The notes: a model not told the origin generated them from the sequence alone. A stretch of 64,000 nt of DNA from Macrostomum hystrix (GCA_950097015.1 CATNEN010000038.1:28054501-28118500); one strand, 5' to 3'. Positions 12,455 through 24,512 are shown, counted from the first letter of the stretch. Numbers and translations are program-made.

Positions 12455-12815
12455 AAAAAACGGAGTGAGAGGGGGAGCGGTAGAGTGAGAGGGAGAGTGG
12501 TAGAGGCAGAGGGAGAGTGGTAGAGGCAGAGGGAGAGTGGTAGAGGCAGAGGGATAGTGGTAGAGGCAGAGGGAGAGTGGTAGAGGCAGAGGGAGAGTGG
12601 TAGAGGCAGAGGGAGAGTGGTAGAGTCAGAGGGAGAGCGGTAGAGTGAGAGGGAGAGTGAGACGGAGAGCGCTAGAGTGACACGGAGAGTGAGAAGTAGA
12701 GCGTAGAGTCAGAGGGAGAGCGGTAGAGTGAGAGGGAGAGCGGAAGAGTGAGAGGGAGAGCGGTAGAGTGAGAGGGAGAGCGGTAGAGTGAGAGGGAGAG
12801 CGGTAGAGTGAGATA
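12455..12815. repeat. about 20-bp purine-rich minisatellite
   Basis: About 18 copies of GAGGGAGAGTGGTAGAGGCA, shifting to GTAGAGTGAGAGGGAGAGCG in the second half. Purine-rich on the plus strand. Confidence 0.93.
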
Positions 12816-13409
12816 GCAAGTTAGAGTGCATCGATTAAGTTTAGAGTCAGACAAGTGTTTAGTTTTAAACTGGCCGTCAACGCCATCATGAAGCTACTCA
12901 TTAAAGTGACTGCTATTCACTGCAAATTAAATGTTACATTATTCGTCATTTTCATATTTGGAAAACTTTTGAAAATTGCCTGTTTCCTTGCAATTAGAGA
13001 CAAGTTAATATACATTTATTTTATTTAATTAAATAAAAAAGTTGTATTTAACTGCTCTTTAATGATTATCAGGGCCGCGGACAAGCAGACATTGTGGCGA
13101 CAGCGGTGGCGGCGGCAGCGGCGGCTGCGTCAATGAGAATGAAGATCTTGCGAAATTTACATCAACTAAATAACTATACGGTTTCTGTTGCGATAGCAGA
13201 AAAAAAGAATTGAACCGAATTAAGAGATAAAAATTTTTTTTCTCTTCGTATGACTTATGGACACGCTGTATGCGGGTTGTAATTAAAATAGTAATTTTTT
13301 GTTGATTATAACACGACCACCGCTGGCCGCTCAGTTTCACATGACATGCAGGACACACACGAGACCATGGTTAAATACCGCAACTTTGCAATCTATCATC
13401 TATCATGAT
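12816..13409. other. intergenic, no gene seen
   Basis: A short GGC-rich stretch near 13095-13130 and otherwise AT-rich sequence. No supported exon. Confidence 0.45.
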
Positions 13410-14275
13410 CTATCATGCCTGCCCAAAGTCCCCCCTGACACCCACAGTCCCCCCTGATTCCCGCAGTCCCCCCCCTGACAACCCACAGTCTCTACCGACA
13501 CCCGCAGTCCCCCCTGACACCCACAGTCCCCCCTGACACCCAAAATCCCCCCTGACACCCACAGTCCCCCCTGACACCCAAAGTCCCCCTGACACCCACA
13601 GTCCCCCCAGATTCCCGCAGTCCCCCCTGACAACCCACAGTCCCCCCCTGATTCCCGCAGTCCCCCCCTGACAACCCACAGTCTCTACCGACACCCGCAG
13701 TCCCCCCTGACACCCACAGTCCCCCCTGACACCCAAAATCCCCCCTGACACCCACAGTCCCCCCTGACACCCGCAGTCCCCCCTGACACCCACAGTCCCC
13801 CCTGACACCCAAAATCCCCCCTGACACCCACAGTCCCCCCTGACACCCGCAGTCCCCCCTGACACCCACAGTCCCCCCTGACACTCAAAATCCCCCTGAC
13901 ACCCACAGTCCCCCCTGACACCCAAAGTCCCCCCTGACACCCACAGTCTCTACTGACACCCCACAGTCTCTCCTGACAACCCACAGTCTCTACTGACACC
14001 CCACAGTCTCTCCTGACAACCCACAGTCTCTCCTGACAACCCACAGTCTCTACTGACACCCCACAGTCTCACCTGACAACCCACAGTCACTATTGACACC
14101 CCACAGTCACTACTGACACCCCACAGTCTCTACTGACACCCCACAGTCTCTACTGACACCCCACAGTCTCTACTGACACCCCACAGTCTCTACTGACACC
14201 CCACAGTCTCTCCTGACACCCTGTCTTATCTGACACCCTACATGTCCGTCTACATCTGACACCCACAGTCTTATC
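13410..14275. repeat. 19-20-bp minisatellite, intergenic
   Basis: About 43 copies. The left two thirds use a CAGTCCCCCCTGACACCC-type unit; the right third uses CAGTCTCTACTGACACCCCA. One strand is strikingly C-rich with runs of six C, so the other strand is G-run rich and could form four-stranded structures. Minus-strand ORFs (GVRGDCGCQGG patterns) are artefacts. Confidence 0.94.
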
Positions 14276-14686
14276 TGTCACACATTTTTAAGCAACTACT
14301 GATCAAGACATTAAACTAGGAGCAAAAAAGTGAGCATGTACGCTCGTAATATTTGATGACAACGGTAAAGTAAAAAGCCGCAGTAGTGACGTCATTTTCT
14401 TCATCCGCCCCAGTTGGCTCTCAATCCCACTTATTTTCCTATCCTTCCCTTAGCTGTCCCCGTGATTAGAAATTTATAGTTGAGGAGTCGTAGCAGCGCG
14501 ATAGAAATTAAATGCGGCAATTCCGCTCGGCCAATCGGAAGCTAGCTGGTTGGGCACCGCGAGGGAGAAAGGCAAGTTTTAGGAAGCGTGAGCAACTGGG
14601 CGATCCGACAGCCAATGAGAGTGAAGCTAGCTGTGTAACTGTCTGCTAATTTTTTCTTGCTTAACTAGCCGCGGAAAATAATCGTG

Positions 14687-14694
14687 TATAAATA
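14687..14694 (+). promoter_or_regulatory. TATA box for PRDM1
   Basis: TATAAATA. About 70 bp downstream a 5' splice donor (GTTG|GTGAGT, exon end 14764) closes a non-coding exon whose 3' partner starts at 15214 after TTTACAG. This predicts transcription starting near 14715-14720. Confidence 0.7.
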
Positions 14695-14834
14695 TCTGAA
14701 CAGATAACCTGGGACAGGGGAAACTTGACGCTCTTCAAAGGATTGCCTAGGATTGTCTAAGTTGGTGAGTACCCTTTTAAATGTGAGAAATACAAGTAGA
14801 TCCGCGTCCGAACTTATAGTGGCTGAAACTGAGA

Positions 14835-15165
14835 AAGCTGTCTTTCACCTGAATACACTGTTGTCCTTCACCTGAAGGTATCGTTGTCCTTCACCTGAAG
14901 GTATCGTTGTCCTTCACCTGAAGGTATCGTTGTCCTTCACCTGAAGAAACTGTTGTCCTTGACCTGAAGAAACTGTTGTCCTTCACCTGAAGAAACTGTT
15001 GTCCTTTTTCTGGAGGTACTATTTTTTGTCCTTCACCTGAAGAAACTGTTGTCCTTCACCTGAAGAAACTGTTGTCATTTCTCCAGTAGGTACTGTTGTC
15101 CTTCACCTGAAGAAACTGTTGTCCTTCACCTGAAGAAACTGTTGTCTTTCACCTGAATCTGTCTT
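14835..15165. repeat. 23-bp minisatellite in the PRDM1 5'-UTR intron
   Basis: About 14 copies of a unit with TTGTCCTTCACCTGAAGAAA. On the minus strand the unit starts GTGAAGGACAA and ends GTTTCTTCAG (junction CAG|GTGAA), antisense to the gene. It lies wholly inside the predicted 14765-15213 intron. Confidence 0.93.
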
Positions 15166-15245
15166 TTTCAATCCCACGAATGATTTAATAAATTAATTTG
15201 AATTGATTTACAGATCCGCTAATCTGTTTACAACTCAGCTGCAAA

Positions 15246-15274
15246 ATGGTCAGCGAAGAACCATTGTGGCGACC

Positions 15275-15321
<47 letters not shown>

Positions 15322-18300
15322 CTGTCTTTTCATTCAAGGACAAATATTATAGCCCTAAAACAGCTAACAACAACAGCAGCATCAGCAGCAGCATCAGCAG
15401 CAGCAGCCCTGTAACAGACTCTAGCTTCCTACACCAATCTGCTACATATATCGTGCCAAATAGAGAGGATCCAATATCACCAGCATCATCATCAGCAGCA
15501 ACAGCCGATTCCACATATTCAACGCCAAAAGACGGTTGCTCGGGTTTGCCCAGAAATCTAATGGTTCGGCGTAGCAACAGCAGCAGCAGCAGCAATAGCA
15601 GAGCTGTAAGTATGCTATTCAAGCTAACTGTTTAACCGCATGCTCAGTTTTTTCTGCTATTTTATAGTACTATATATTAAATTATATAGAGAATAAGAGC
15701 GAGTCTGGAGGTATAGACAGGAGACATTGAAATAACTGACTATAATTATACGTCTTGCGGTTATCTCTAGATATAGTGAGCAATTTTAATTGACACACAG
15801 AGACAGAGAGAGAAGTCTATATAGCTGTATTGTATAAATGATGCACTCGAATATTGTTACGTCTCATTGTATATAGATTATAGAGACGACTCAGATAATT
15901 CTGAGTAAAATAGAAATGAACATAGAAGTGAAGTAAGTGAAGAACCTGCAGCTAACCAGTTTGAGCAATATACTACATATCCATCGCTTTTTTAATGAGT
16001 GAGCAAACGGTTAGGCATCATTCTCTCAAATGATAACCTTGCGAGGCTAAGTCACAGAATGGAATTGGAAACAATATTGAAGAATGGGGTGGGGTCACTT
16101 TAGATTTTCAGTTGCTTTTTGGTAAATAAAAATATGAATCTTAAAAGCCTTCAGTTTGGGATTTTGCTTTAGTGTGGGCGATAAAATTGTCTGCAGGAAA
16201 TAATCAAGGTTAAGCCTGCGTTTGGGAGAATAATTTTATTACTTAGAGATCGGCCACAAACAAAGACTTTGATCCAGTTTTCCCCGAATAATATTGAGTC
16301 CCGAAACTGTGTCTCCACATTTCACAGCTGCTCAAGATTGTTCTCAAGATTACATGTTGAAATGCTGTTGCTGCTGCTGCTGCTGCATGCAATATAAAAT
16401 ACTTTTTGTACGTGAAATTATGCAAATTAAAGAATTAAGAACAAAGACAATGATCTTTTGAGCACTGTGCTGCAGTCCAATCGTTTTGTAGACATAGACA
16501 GGTCAATGAATCATTATTCATATTAGTTAACAGCCTGAAGATTGTCATCCAATCTGAATGTTTTTGTATGGGGTATCGTTCGTTTAAACCTGAACTTTTT
16601 CCACTCTAATCCTGAAAGTTTGCTCAGTCTGAAGATTCTTTTAACCTGAAGATTCCTTTAACCTGAAGATTCTTTCAGCCTGAAGTTTCTTTCAACCTGA
16701 AGGTTCCTTTAACCTGAAGATTCCTTTAACCTGAGGATTCCTTTAACCTGAGGATTCCTTTAACCTGAAGATTCCTTTAACCTGAAGATTCCTTTAACCT
16801 GAAGATTCCTTTAACCTGAAGATTCCTTTAACCCGAAGATTCCTTTTACCTGAAGATTCCCTCAACCTGAAGATTCCCTCAACCTGAATATTTCTTTAAC
16901 CTGAAGATTCCTTTAACCTGAGGATTCCTTTAACCTGAGGATTCCTTTAACCTGAAGATTCCTTTAACCTGAAGATTCCTTTAACCCGAAGATTCCTTTT
17001 ACCTGAAGATTCCCTCAACCTGAAGATTCCTTTAACCTGAAGATTCCTTTAACCTAAAGATTCCTTTAACCTGAAGATTTCTTCTACCTGAAGATTCCTT
17101 TAACCTGAAGATTCCTTTAACCTGAAGATTCCTTTAACCTAAAGATTCCTTTAACCTGAAGATTCCTTCTACCTGAAGATTCCTTTAACCTGAAGATTCC
17201 TTTAACCTGAAGATTCCTTTAACCTGAGGATTCCTTTAACCTGAAGATTCCTTTAACCTGAAGATTCCTTTAACCTGAAGATTCCTTTAACCTGAAGATT
17301 CCTTTAACCTGAAGATTCCTTTAACCTGAAGATTCCTTTAACCTGAAGATTCCTTTAACCTAAAGATTCCTTTAACCTGAAGATTCCTTCTACCTGAAGA
17401 TTCCTTTAACCTGAAGATTCCTTTAACCTAAAGATTCCTTTAACCTGAAGATTCCTTCTACCTGAAGATTCCTTTAACCTGAAGATTCCTTTAACCTGAA
17501 GATTCCTTTAACCTAAAGATTCCTTTAACCTGAAGATTCCTTCTACCTGAAGATTCCTTTAACCTGAAGATTCCTTTTACCTGAAGATTCCTTTAACCTG
17601 AAGATTCCTTTAACCTAAAGATTCCTTTAACCTGAAGATTCCTTCTACCTGAAGATTCCTTTAACCTGAAGATTCCTTTAACCTAAAGATTCCTTTAACC
17701 TGAAGATTCCTTCTACCTGAAGATTCCTTTAACCTGAAGATTCCTTTAACCTGAAGATTCCTTTAACCTAAAGATTCCTTTAACCTGAAGATTCCTTCTA
17801 CCTGAAGATTCCTTTAACCTGAAGATTCCTTTAACCTGAAGATTCCTTTAACCTGAAGATTTCTTCTACCTGAAGATTCCTTTAACTTGAAGATTCCTTT
17901 AACCTGAAGATTCCTTTAACCTGAAGATTCCTTTAACCTGAGGATTCCTTTAACCTGAAGATTCCTTTAACCTGAAGATTCCTTTAACCTGAAGATTCCT
18001 TTAACCTGAAGATTCCTTTAACCTGAAGATTCCTTTTACCTGAAGATTCCTTTAACCTGAAGATTCCTTTAACCTAAAGATTCCTTTAACCTGAAGATTC
18101 CTTCTACCTGAAGATTCCTTTAACCTGAAGATTCCTTTAACCTAAAGATTCCTTTAACCTGAAGATTCCTTCTACCTGAAGATTCCTTTAACCTGAAGAT
18201 TCCTTTAACCTGAAGATTCCTTTAACCTAAAGATTCCTTTAACCTGAAGATTCCTTCTACCTGAAGATTCCTTTAACCTGAAGATTCCTTTAACCTAAAG

Positions 18301-21300
18301 ATTCCTTTAACCTGAAGATTTCTTCTACCTGAAGATTCCTTTAACTTGAAGATTCCTTTAACCTGAAGATTCCTTTAACCTGAAGATTCCTTTAACCTGA
18401 GGAATTCTTTAACCTGAGGATTCCTTTAAGTTGAAGATTCCTTTACGAGCTCGTAACTTGAAGATTCATTTAACCTGAGGATTCCTTCTACCTGAAGATT
18501 CCTTTAACCTGAAGATTCCTTTAACTTGAAGATTCCTTTAACCTGAAGATTTCTTTAACCTGAAGATTTCTTTAACCTGAAGATTCCTTTAACCTGAGGA
18601 TTCCTTTAAGTTGAAGATTCATTTAACCTGAAGATTCCTTTAACCTGAAGATTCCTTTAACCTGAAGATTCATTTTACCTGAAGATTCATTTAACCTGAA
18701 GATTCCTTTAACCTGAGGATTCCTTTAACCTGAAGATTCATTTAACCTGAAGATTCCTTTAACCTGAAGATTCCTTTAACCTGAAGATTCCTTTAACCTG
18801 AAGATTCCTTTAACCTGAGGATTCCTTTAACCTGAAGATTCATTTAACCTGAGGATTCCTTTTACCTGAAGATTCGTTCAACCTGAAGATTGTCAGAAGA
18901 CATTATATTGGAGTTTATGAGGCATTTTAAATATTTCACTCAAAAATGTGCATAAAAATTGAGCAGCTCTGGGGGATTGCCTGAGAATTTCATTTTTTAT
19001 TATTTCAAATTCCCAATCAATAATTTCTGATTACGCCTCACTGATTGACAATAAATTCGCCAATATAGGAAGCAATCAAAATGAAACACGCGCCAGTTGA
19101 GGCTGAAATATCAATTGATTCTGATTGTGATTGTTATTATTATCGGGGTTTTTTTCCTGTCACAGAAACTGGAAATGAGCGAGTGAAACAGACATTTATT
19201 GCGAGATGAGAGAGAGTGAGTGAGTGAGCAGATTTCAGAATCGCAAAAAATCCAACACGGAAATTTAATATTGTTTCATTTTTCATAAACAGAAAAATTG
19301 ATGACAGTCGCTGCATGCATGCGTTATAGTGAATCGCATGCGCGCTCTGAAACTCAAACTCAGACTCTCTCTGTTCCCCTTTAACCGCCTCTCAAGCGAA
19401 TCTTGTTGTAAAAAACACACTGAATTGCGTAGTCTGAACAATTGATTATCCGCTTCGGTGTCAGAAGATACAATTGCTGATTATGAATTAAGCCAGCTGT
19501 AGAAAACATAAAAAAATAGATTCCCCACTAGTATGAAATCGTTTAACCCCTCACCGCAGTGTCAGTCTGTTTGGAGCAACGACGTTATACCGAGAGGCAC
19601 CAGATTTGGTCCATTGTTGGGACGATTGTGCAATACGGCTACTGAAAAATGCTGGAAGGTAAGCTTAAATGGAGTATATCTGTCTGAGCTTCAGTCTTAT
19701 CAACCTGAAGCCTTTATCAACCTGAAGCTTTTATCAACCTAAAGGTTTTATCAACCTGAAGCTTTTATCAACCTGAAGCTTTTATCAACCTGAAGCTTTT
19801 ATCAACCTAAAGGTTTTATCAACCTGAAGCTTTTATCAACCTGAAGCCTTTATGAACCTGAAGCTTTTATCAACCTGAAGCCTTTATGAACCTGAAGCTT
19901 TTATCAACCTAAAGCTTTTACCAACCTGAAGCTTTTATCAACCTGAAGGTTTTATCAACCTGAAGCTTTTATCAACCTGAAGCTTTTATCAACCTAAAGG
20001 TTTTATCAACCTGAAGCTTTTATCAACCTGAAGCCTTTATGAACCTGAAGCTTTTATCAACCTGAAGCCTTTATGAACCTGAAGCTTTTATCAACCTGAA
20101 GGTTTTATCAACCTGAAGCTTTTATCAACCTGAAGCTTTTACCGACCTGAAGCTTTTATCAACCTGAAGGTTTTATCAACCTGAAGGTTTTATCAACCTG
20201 AAGCTTTTACCGACCTGAAGCTTTTATCAACCTGAAGGTTTTATCAACCTGAAGCTTTTATCAACCTGAAGGTTTTATCGACATGAAGGTTTATCAACCA
20301 GAAGGTTTTATCAACCTGAAACTTTTATCAACCTGAAGGTTTTATCGACATGAAGGTTTATGAACCTGAAGGTTTTACCGACCTGAAGCTTTTATCAACC
20401 TGAAGGTTTTATTAACCTGAAGGTTTTATCGACATGAAGGTTTATCAACCAGAAGGTTTTATCGACCTGAAGCTTTTATCAACCTGAAGCTTTTATCAAC
20501 CTGAAGCTTTTATCAACCTGAAGCCTTTATGAACCTGAAGCTTTTATCAACCTAAAGCTTTTACCAACCTGAAGCTTTTATCAACCTGAAGGTTTTATCA
20601 ACCTGAAGCTTTTATCAACCTGAAGCTTTTATCAACCTAAAGGTTTTATCAACCTGAAGCTTTTATCAACCTGAAGCCTTTATGAACCTGAAGCTTTTAT
20701 CAACCTGAAGCCTTTATGAACCTGAAGCTTTTATCAACCTGAAGGTTTTATCAACCTGAAGCTTTTATCAACCTGAAGCTTTTATCAACCTGAATGTTTT
20801 ATCAACCTGAAGCCTTTATGAACCTGAAGCTTTTATCAACCTGAAGCCTTTATGAACCTGAAGCTTTTATCAACCTAAAGCTTTTACCGACCTGAAGCTT
20901 TTATCAACCTGAAGGTTTTATCAACCTGAAGCTTTTATCAACCTGAAGCTTTTACCGACCTGAAGCTTTTATCAACCTGAAGGTTTTATCAACCTGAAGC
21001 TTTTATCAACCTGAAGGTTTTATCGACATGAAGGTTTATCAACCAGAAGGTTTTATCAACCTGAAACTTTTATCAACCTGAAGGTTTTATCGACATGAAG
21101 GTTTATCAACCAGAAGGTTTTAGCAACTCCACCATCGACCATCTCCGCTCGCAGATTGTGTCAGCCAACGGGTCGTGTCAGTACTGCGATGTCACATGCT
21201 TGCGTCGCAGCAACTGGCTTGGCGCCGTTCGCCAAAGCCCTAGCGGCGGTCACAACTTAGCGGTGGCTGAGCACGAGGGCCAGCTGTACTTTTACACCGT

Positions 21301-21984
21301 GGACACCATCGGTCGGGGCTGCGAGCTGGTTGCTTGGTACGCTCAGGAGATGCTGCAACGAATGGAAGTCTCAGGTGAGTTATTATTGTGATTGGAACCA
21401 CTCACTGTACGTGCCTTTGGCGCGAGACAAACAATTGAAACTAAGCGACCAATTTGTAAAATCCACCGCAGTTACTACTCCGACACGGGAGAAGTCAGGG
21501 CCTGCTCTGCCTTTCTCAATCGAGCGGCTAACTCAGCTCACACCAAATGAGCAGCTAAGACAGCAGCAGCAGCAGCAGCAGTACTGCTTGCAGCAGCAAT
21601 TTATGCGACATCCGACATCCGTTTGGCAAACGCCGCATCCGTTTCTGGGACCTCCGGCTTCAAGCCTGCTTCGTCAACCGCATCCGCACCTTCCGCCGCC
21701 ACCTCCGCCGCCGCTGCCACCACTGCCGCATCTTTATCACAGCGCCGCCGCCGCTTTCAGGCTGTTAAATCTGCCACCGTTTCTCGCAGACGCGGCAGCA
21801 GCTGCAGCGGCCGCCTCTTCAGCCTCCATCTCGTCGTCAACTGCAGCAGCTTCTTCGCCATCATCGGCTAATCTGGCCGCAGACAAAAGGCCGACATCGA
21901 TTCATCCGCAGCTGCATCGACCAATAACGACAGCTCGACCGAATTGTTCAAGCAACCTTGAACAAGGACCACAGCAACAGCAGC

Positions 21985-22018
<34 letters not shown>

Positions 22019-22574
22019 GCAGCAGCAGCGTCGAGTTGCCTGCTTCCCGCTGCACAACAAAAAAGACGGTAAAATGCAGTACGACTGCCACGTCTGCTTG
22101 AAGAGCTTCGGCCAGCTGTCCAACCTGAAAGTGCACCTGCGCACTCACACCGGCGAGCGGCCATTCCATTGCGAGCTGTGCGACAAGGGCTTCACTCAGC
22201 TGGCCCACCTGCAGAAGCACAACCTGGTGCACACTGGCGAGAAGCCGCACGCCTGCTATGTTTGCCACAAGCGGTTCAGCAGCACCAGCAACTTGAAGAC
22301 CCACATGCGACTGCACAGCGGCGAGAAGCCGTTTAACTGCAAACTGTGCTCTGCCAAGTTCACCCAGTTTGTACACCTGAAGCTGCACAAACGCCTGCAC
22401 ACCACAGAGAGGCCGTTCGAGTGCCCGAAGTGTCGCAAAAAGTACACGGACGCCGACGGCCTGCGGACGCACTGGCGCACTGGCGGCTGCATCGTCGGCT
22501 TCGGCGTTGGCTTCGCCGAGGAGCTGGCCGCCATCGTCGGCGGCGGAGGCGTCAATGACGGCGCGGAGTCGTGA
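15246..22574 (+). CDS. PRDM1: PRDM1/Blimp-1 transcription factor (PR domain and five zinc fingers)
   Basis: Coding exons 15246-15605, 19560-19658, 21101-21374 and 21427-22574 have consistent phases and give about 626 residues. A non-coding exon lies upstream (about 14717-14764), and the ATG exon begins at 15214. Exon 1 encodes a run of about 15 Gln, Ser-rich sequence, then the family landmarks ATYIVPN and GLPRNL. Exon 2 has the PR-domain core [13 protein letters not shown]. Exon 3 completes it with [20 protein letters not shown]. Exon 4 has Gln, Pro and Ala runs and five zinc fingers: four C2H2 ([52 protein letters not shown]) and a final C2HC ending RTGGC, as in Blimp-1. It is a nuclear DNA-binding repressor of cell-fate decisions. 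The last intron is only 52 bp. The exon 3 start is least sure because the acceptor lies in array sequence; 21101 is the only phase-compatible AG near the boundary. Confidence 0.93.
15276..15320 (+). repeat. CAG trinucleotide tract in PRDM1 exon 1
   Basis: About 15 uninterrupted CAG codons encoding a glutamine run nine residues after the start. Uninterrupted tracts of this kind are usually length-polymorphic. A second, CGG-interrupted CAG tract lies at about 21973-22030 in exon 4. Confidence 0.95.
15606..16585. other. 5' part of PRDM1 intron 1
   Basis: Unique sequence with a short GCT microsatellite near 16362-16386. No exon found. Confidence 0.5.
16590..18895. repeat. 17-bp minisatellite in PRDM1 intron 1
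   Basis: About 135 copies of ATTCCTTTAACCTGAAG. Variants (CTACCTGAAG, CCTAAAG, CCTGAGG) recur in blocks of four to six units, which shows higher-order duplication. On the minus strand the unit reads GTTAAAGGAATCTTCAG, beginning GT and ending CAG, antisense to the gene. The sense unit contains no GT. Confidence 0.96.
18896..19559. other. 3' part of PRDM1 intron 1
   Basis: Unique AT-rich sequence leading to the exon 2 acceptor CCTCACCGCAG. No other feature seen. Confidence 0.5.
19685..21120. repeat. 17-bp minisatellite in PRDM1 intron 2, reaching into exon 3
   Basis: About 85 copies of CTTTTATCAACCTGAAG. A block of roughly 780 bp appears twice (for example CTTTTACCAACCTGAAG near 19915 and near 20565). 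On the minus strand the unit is GTTGATAAAAGCTTCAG (CAG|GT). The last copies run into the predicted exon 3, whose first codons (VYQPEGF) are repeat sequence. Confidence 0.95.
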
Positions 22575-22789
22575 GCGCAGACTAGTTATGAGAAAAAAAA
22601 CTAGAATTTATTTTACATCGGGCCAAAAAACTTAGCTTCTTTTCCTAGAAACTGTCTCACCTATAGTGAAGTGGCGAATGCCGTTTTATTGAATAATTTT
22701 CATTTTACTCTTGCGGAACAGTCTCTTACAAATATTCGATATATATTGTTCCTACATTGTCGATTAAATTCTAACATTCTCGCCTTTTA
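22575..22789. other. PRDM1 3' flank
   Basis: Probable 3' UTR after the TGA stop. ATTAAA at about 22763 is a possible variant polyadenylation signal. Confidence 0.4.
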
Positions 22790-23275
22790 TTCCCGATATC
22801 CCAAGAATGACTAAAATGTCCCAAAAGTGACCAAAGTATTCTAAGAATAACCAAAATGTCCCGAGAATGACCACACATCCAAAAATGATCAGAGATATCC
22901 CAAAATGACCAGAGATATCCCAAGATGACCAGAGATATCCCAAGATGACCAGAGATATCCCAAAATGACCAGAGATATCCCAAAATGACCAGAGATATCC
23001 CAAAATGACCAGAGATATCCCAAAATGACCAGAGATATCCCAAAATGACCAGAGAGAGATATCCCAAAATGACCAGAGATATCCCAAAATGACCAGAGAT
23101 ATCCCAAAATGACCAGAGATATCCCAAAATGACCAGAGATATACCAAAAATGACCAGAGATATCCCAAAATGACCAGAGATATCCCAAAATGACCAGAGA
23201 TATCCCAAAAAGGGCTTTGAGATATCTTTAAATGACAAATTATCCCCGATGACCAAAATATCCCAAGAATGACCA
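22790..23275. repeat. 20-bp minisatellite downstream of PRDM1
   Basis: A core of about 16 copies of AGATATCCCAAAATGACCAG (22890-23215) with decayed copies on both sides. Minus-strand ORFs up to 192 codons (ISGHFGISLVILGYLW patterns) come from the repeat. Confidence 0.94.
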
Positions 23276-24355
23276 AGAATTCGCTATCACGCTTAAGTTG
23301 TACACACGCTATTATTAACATTGTATTATTTTTATTCAACAATTAGTTTATTTTAAGATTCTCTTCTCGACTATAACTCAAGGCATAACGCAGTCACTAT
23401 ACATTTTGTTTCTAAAAAAGCAAACGTTTTCTTTAACCAAAACTGAAAGCTTTCTGAGAAAATGCTTGTAACAACGTAAAAAGCGCCGTTGAAACTCAAC
23501 AAATTAAAACTTGTTTGCTTGTGTGTTCTTTCAGACAAGGCCGCAAAAAATGATTTACAAATTGCAGATTGAAATTTTCGCTTAGTTTACGTAACCTTCT
23601 CAATTAAGAAATTGTAGCATGTCATTAAGGCAATAAGCCCAGTAAAACAATTCCTGGATTTTATTTTAAATTTAAACACCTGAGCACCAGATGTTGCCAG
23701 GGAATAACAAAAATCTATAGATTTAGAATCCATTTTTATATCAAAACAAATTCAATACGCAAAACAAAATGTTCATATTCGGTAATAAAAGTACAATTTT
23801 ATTCAGTTCAAGCGAAAACTTAAAATCTGCAGAAAATAATTTGCGACCGCCATGCGAAACTTTTTAGTCAACTTTCGATACCCGCTTGTGTTTGGTTTAA
23901 AGTTTTTTTTGCTAATCTGGCTTATCAACTAATTATATTTTAATTCTATTTCTCTATTCTCTATATTTAATTATCACTTTGTGCAGTCTTTTTTGCTATA
24001 CAAAAAATGTGCCATCGCATCATTAACTTGACATTGCGGCTGTAAAATATATACTTTTCAAGCCGCGAGATCATCGCCTGACCACGCTGAGCACATGCCG
24101 AATGTGCTCAAGTTTTTATTCTGAGTCGATATATTTAATTCCGGTATTTATTACTTAATTCTTTTTTGTTTATAGTGCTAATGGCGAGGATGGGTGCACA
24201 CACTCAATCTGATCCTATTTCGTCCCATTCGGGCATCCACCCCTCTCTTCTCTCCACCCTGTCCACTCACCTTTCAGCTTCTATCCGATTTTAATCTCTC
24301 TGCATCCTTCTCCATTCCCAGCTCTCCTCTCTACCCTTCTATTCACTTTCATCTC
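23276..24355. other. intergenic, no gene seen
   Basis: AT-rich unique sequence, turning CT-rich from about 24230. No supported exon. Confidence 0.45.
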
Positions 24356-24411
24356 ATTTGTCTCCACTCTTCTCTCTCTCCTCTCTCTCCTCTCTCTCCT
24401 CTCCCTCCTCT

Positions 24412-24512
24412 TTAGCCTAATGGCTAGAGCGCTAGGCTAGACTCTACTGATGAGCTCCAATAAGAGCGAAACGCGTCTGGAGTTGCCTTGGTTCGAATCC
24501 TGATTTCAATTT
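24412..24512 (+). mobile_element. tRNA-like SINE carrying a hammerhead ribozyme
   Basis: A pol III type head: A-box-like TAGCCTAATGGCTAGAGCG starts near 24413 and a perfect B box GGTTCGAATCC lies at 24490-24500. Between them sits a complete hammerhead. CT-rich microsatellite DNA flanks both sides (24360-24412, 24565-24670). The layout recalls the Schistosoma Sm-alpha SINE-like elements, which combine pol III boxes with a hammerhead. Only one copy is in the window, so family membership is inferred. Confidence 0.75.
24441..24483 (+). ncRNA. type I hammerhead ribozyme, minimal stem III
   Basis: Core CTGATGA is at 24447-24453. Stem II GCTC/GAGC pairs 24454-24457 with 24464-24467 around a six-base loop. 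GAA is at 24468-24470. Stem III has only two pairs, A71-U76 and C72-G75 (24471-24476), closed by a GC dinucleotide; the cleavage triplet is GTC with the cut expected after 24477. Stem I pairs 24441-24446 (ACTCTA) with 24478-24483 (TGGAGT), six pairs with one G-U. All invariant core positions are intact. Such tiny stem III versions are known from animal and plant retroelements and often work best as tandem dimers. Confidence 0.85.

Noticed and set aside
13403..14059. Gly-rich minus-strand frames resembling structural proteins
   Set aside because: Artefacts of the 19-20-bp C-rich minisatellite.
24412..24512. A functional tRNA gene
   Set aside because: A and B boxes are present, but the anticodon region is replaced by a hammerhead and no acceptor stem closes.
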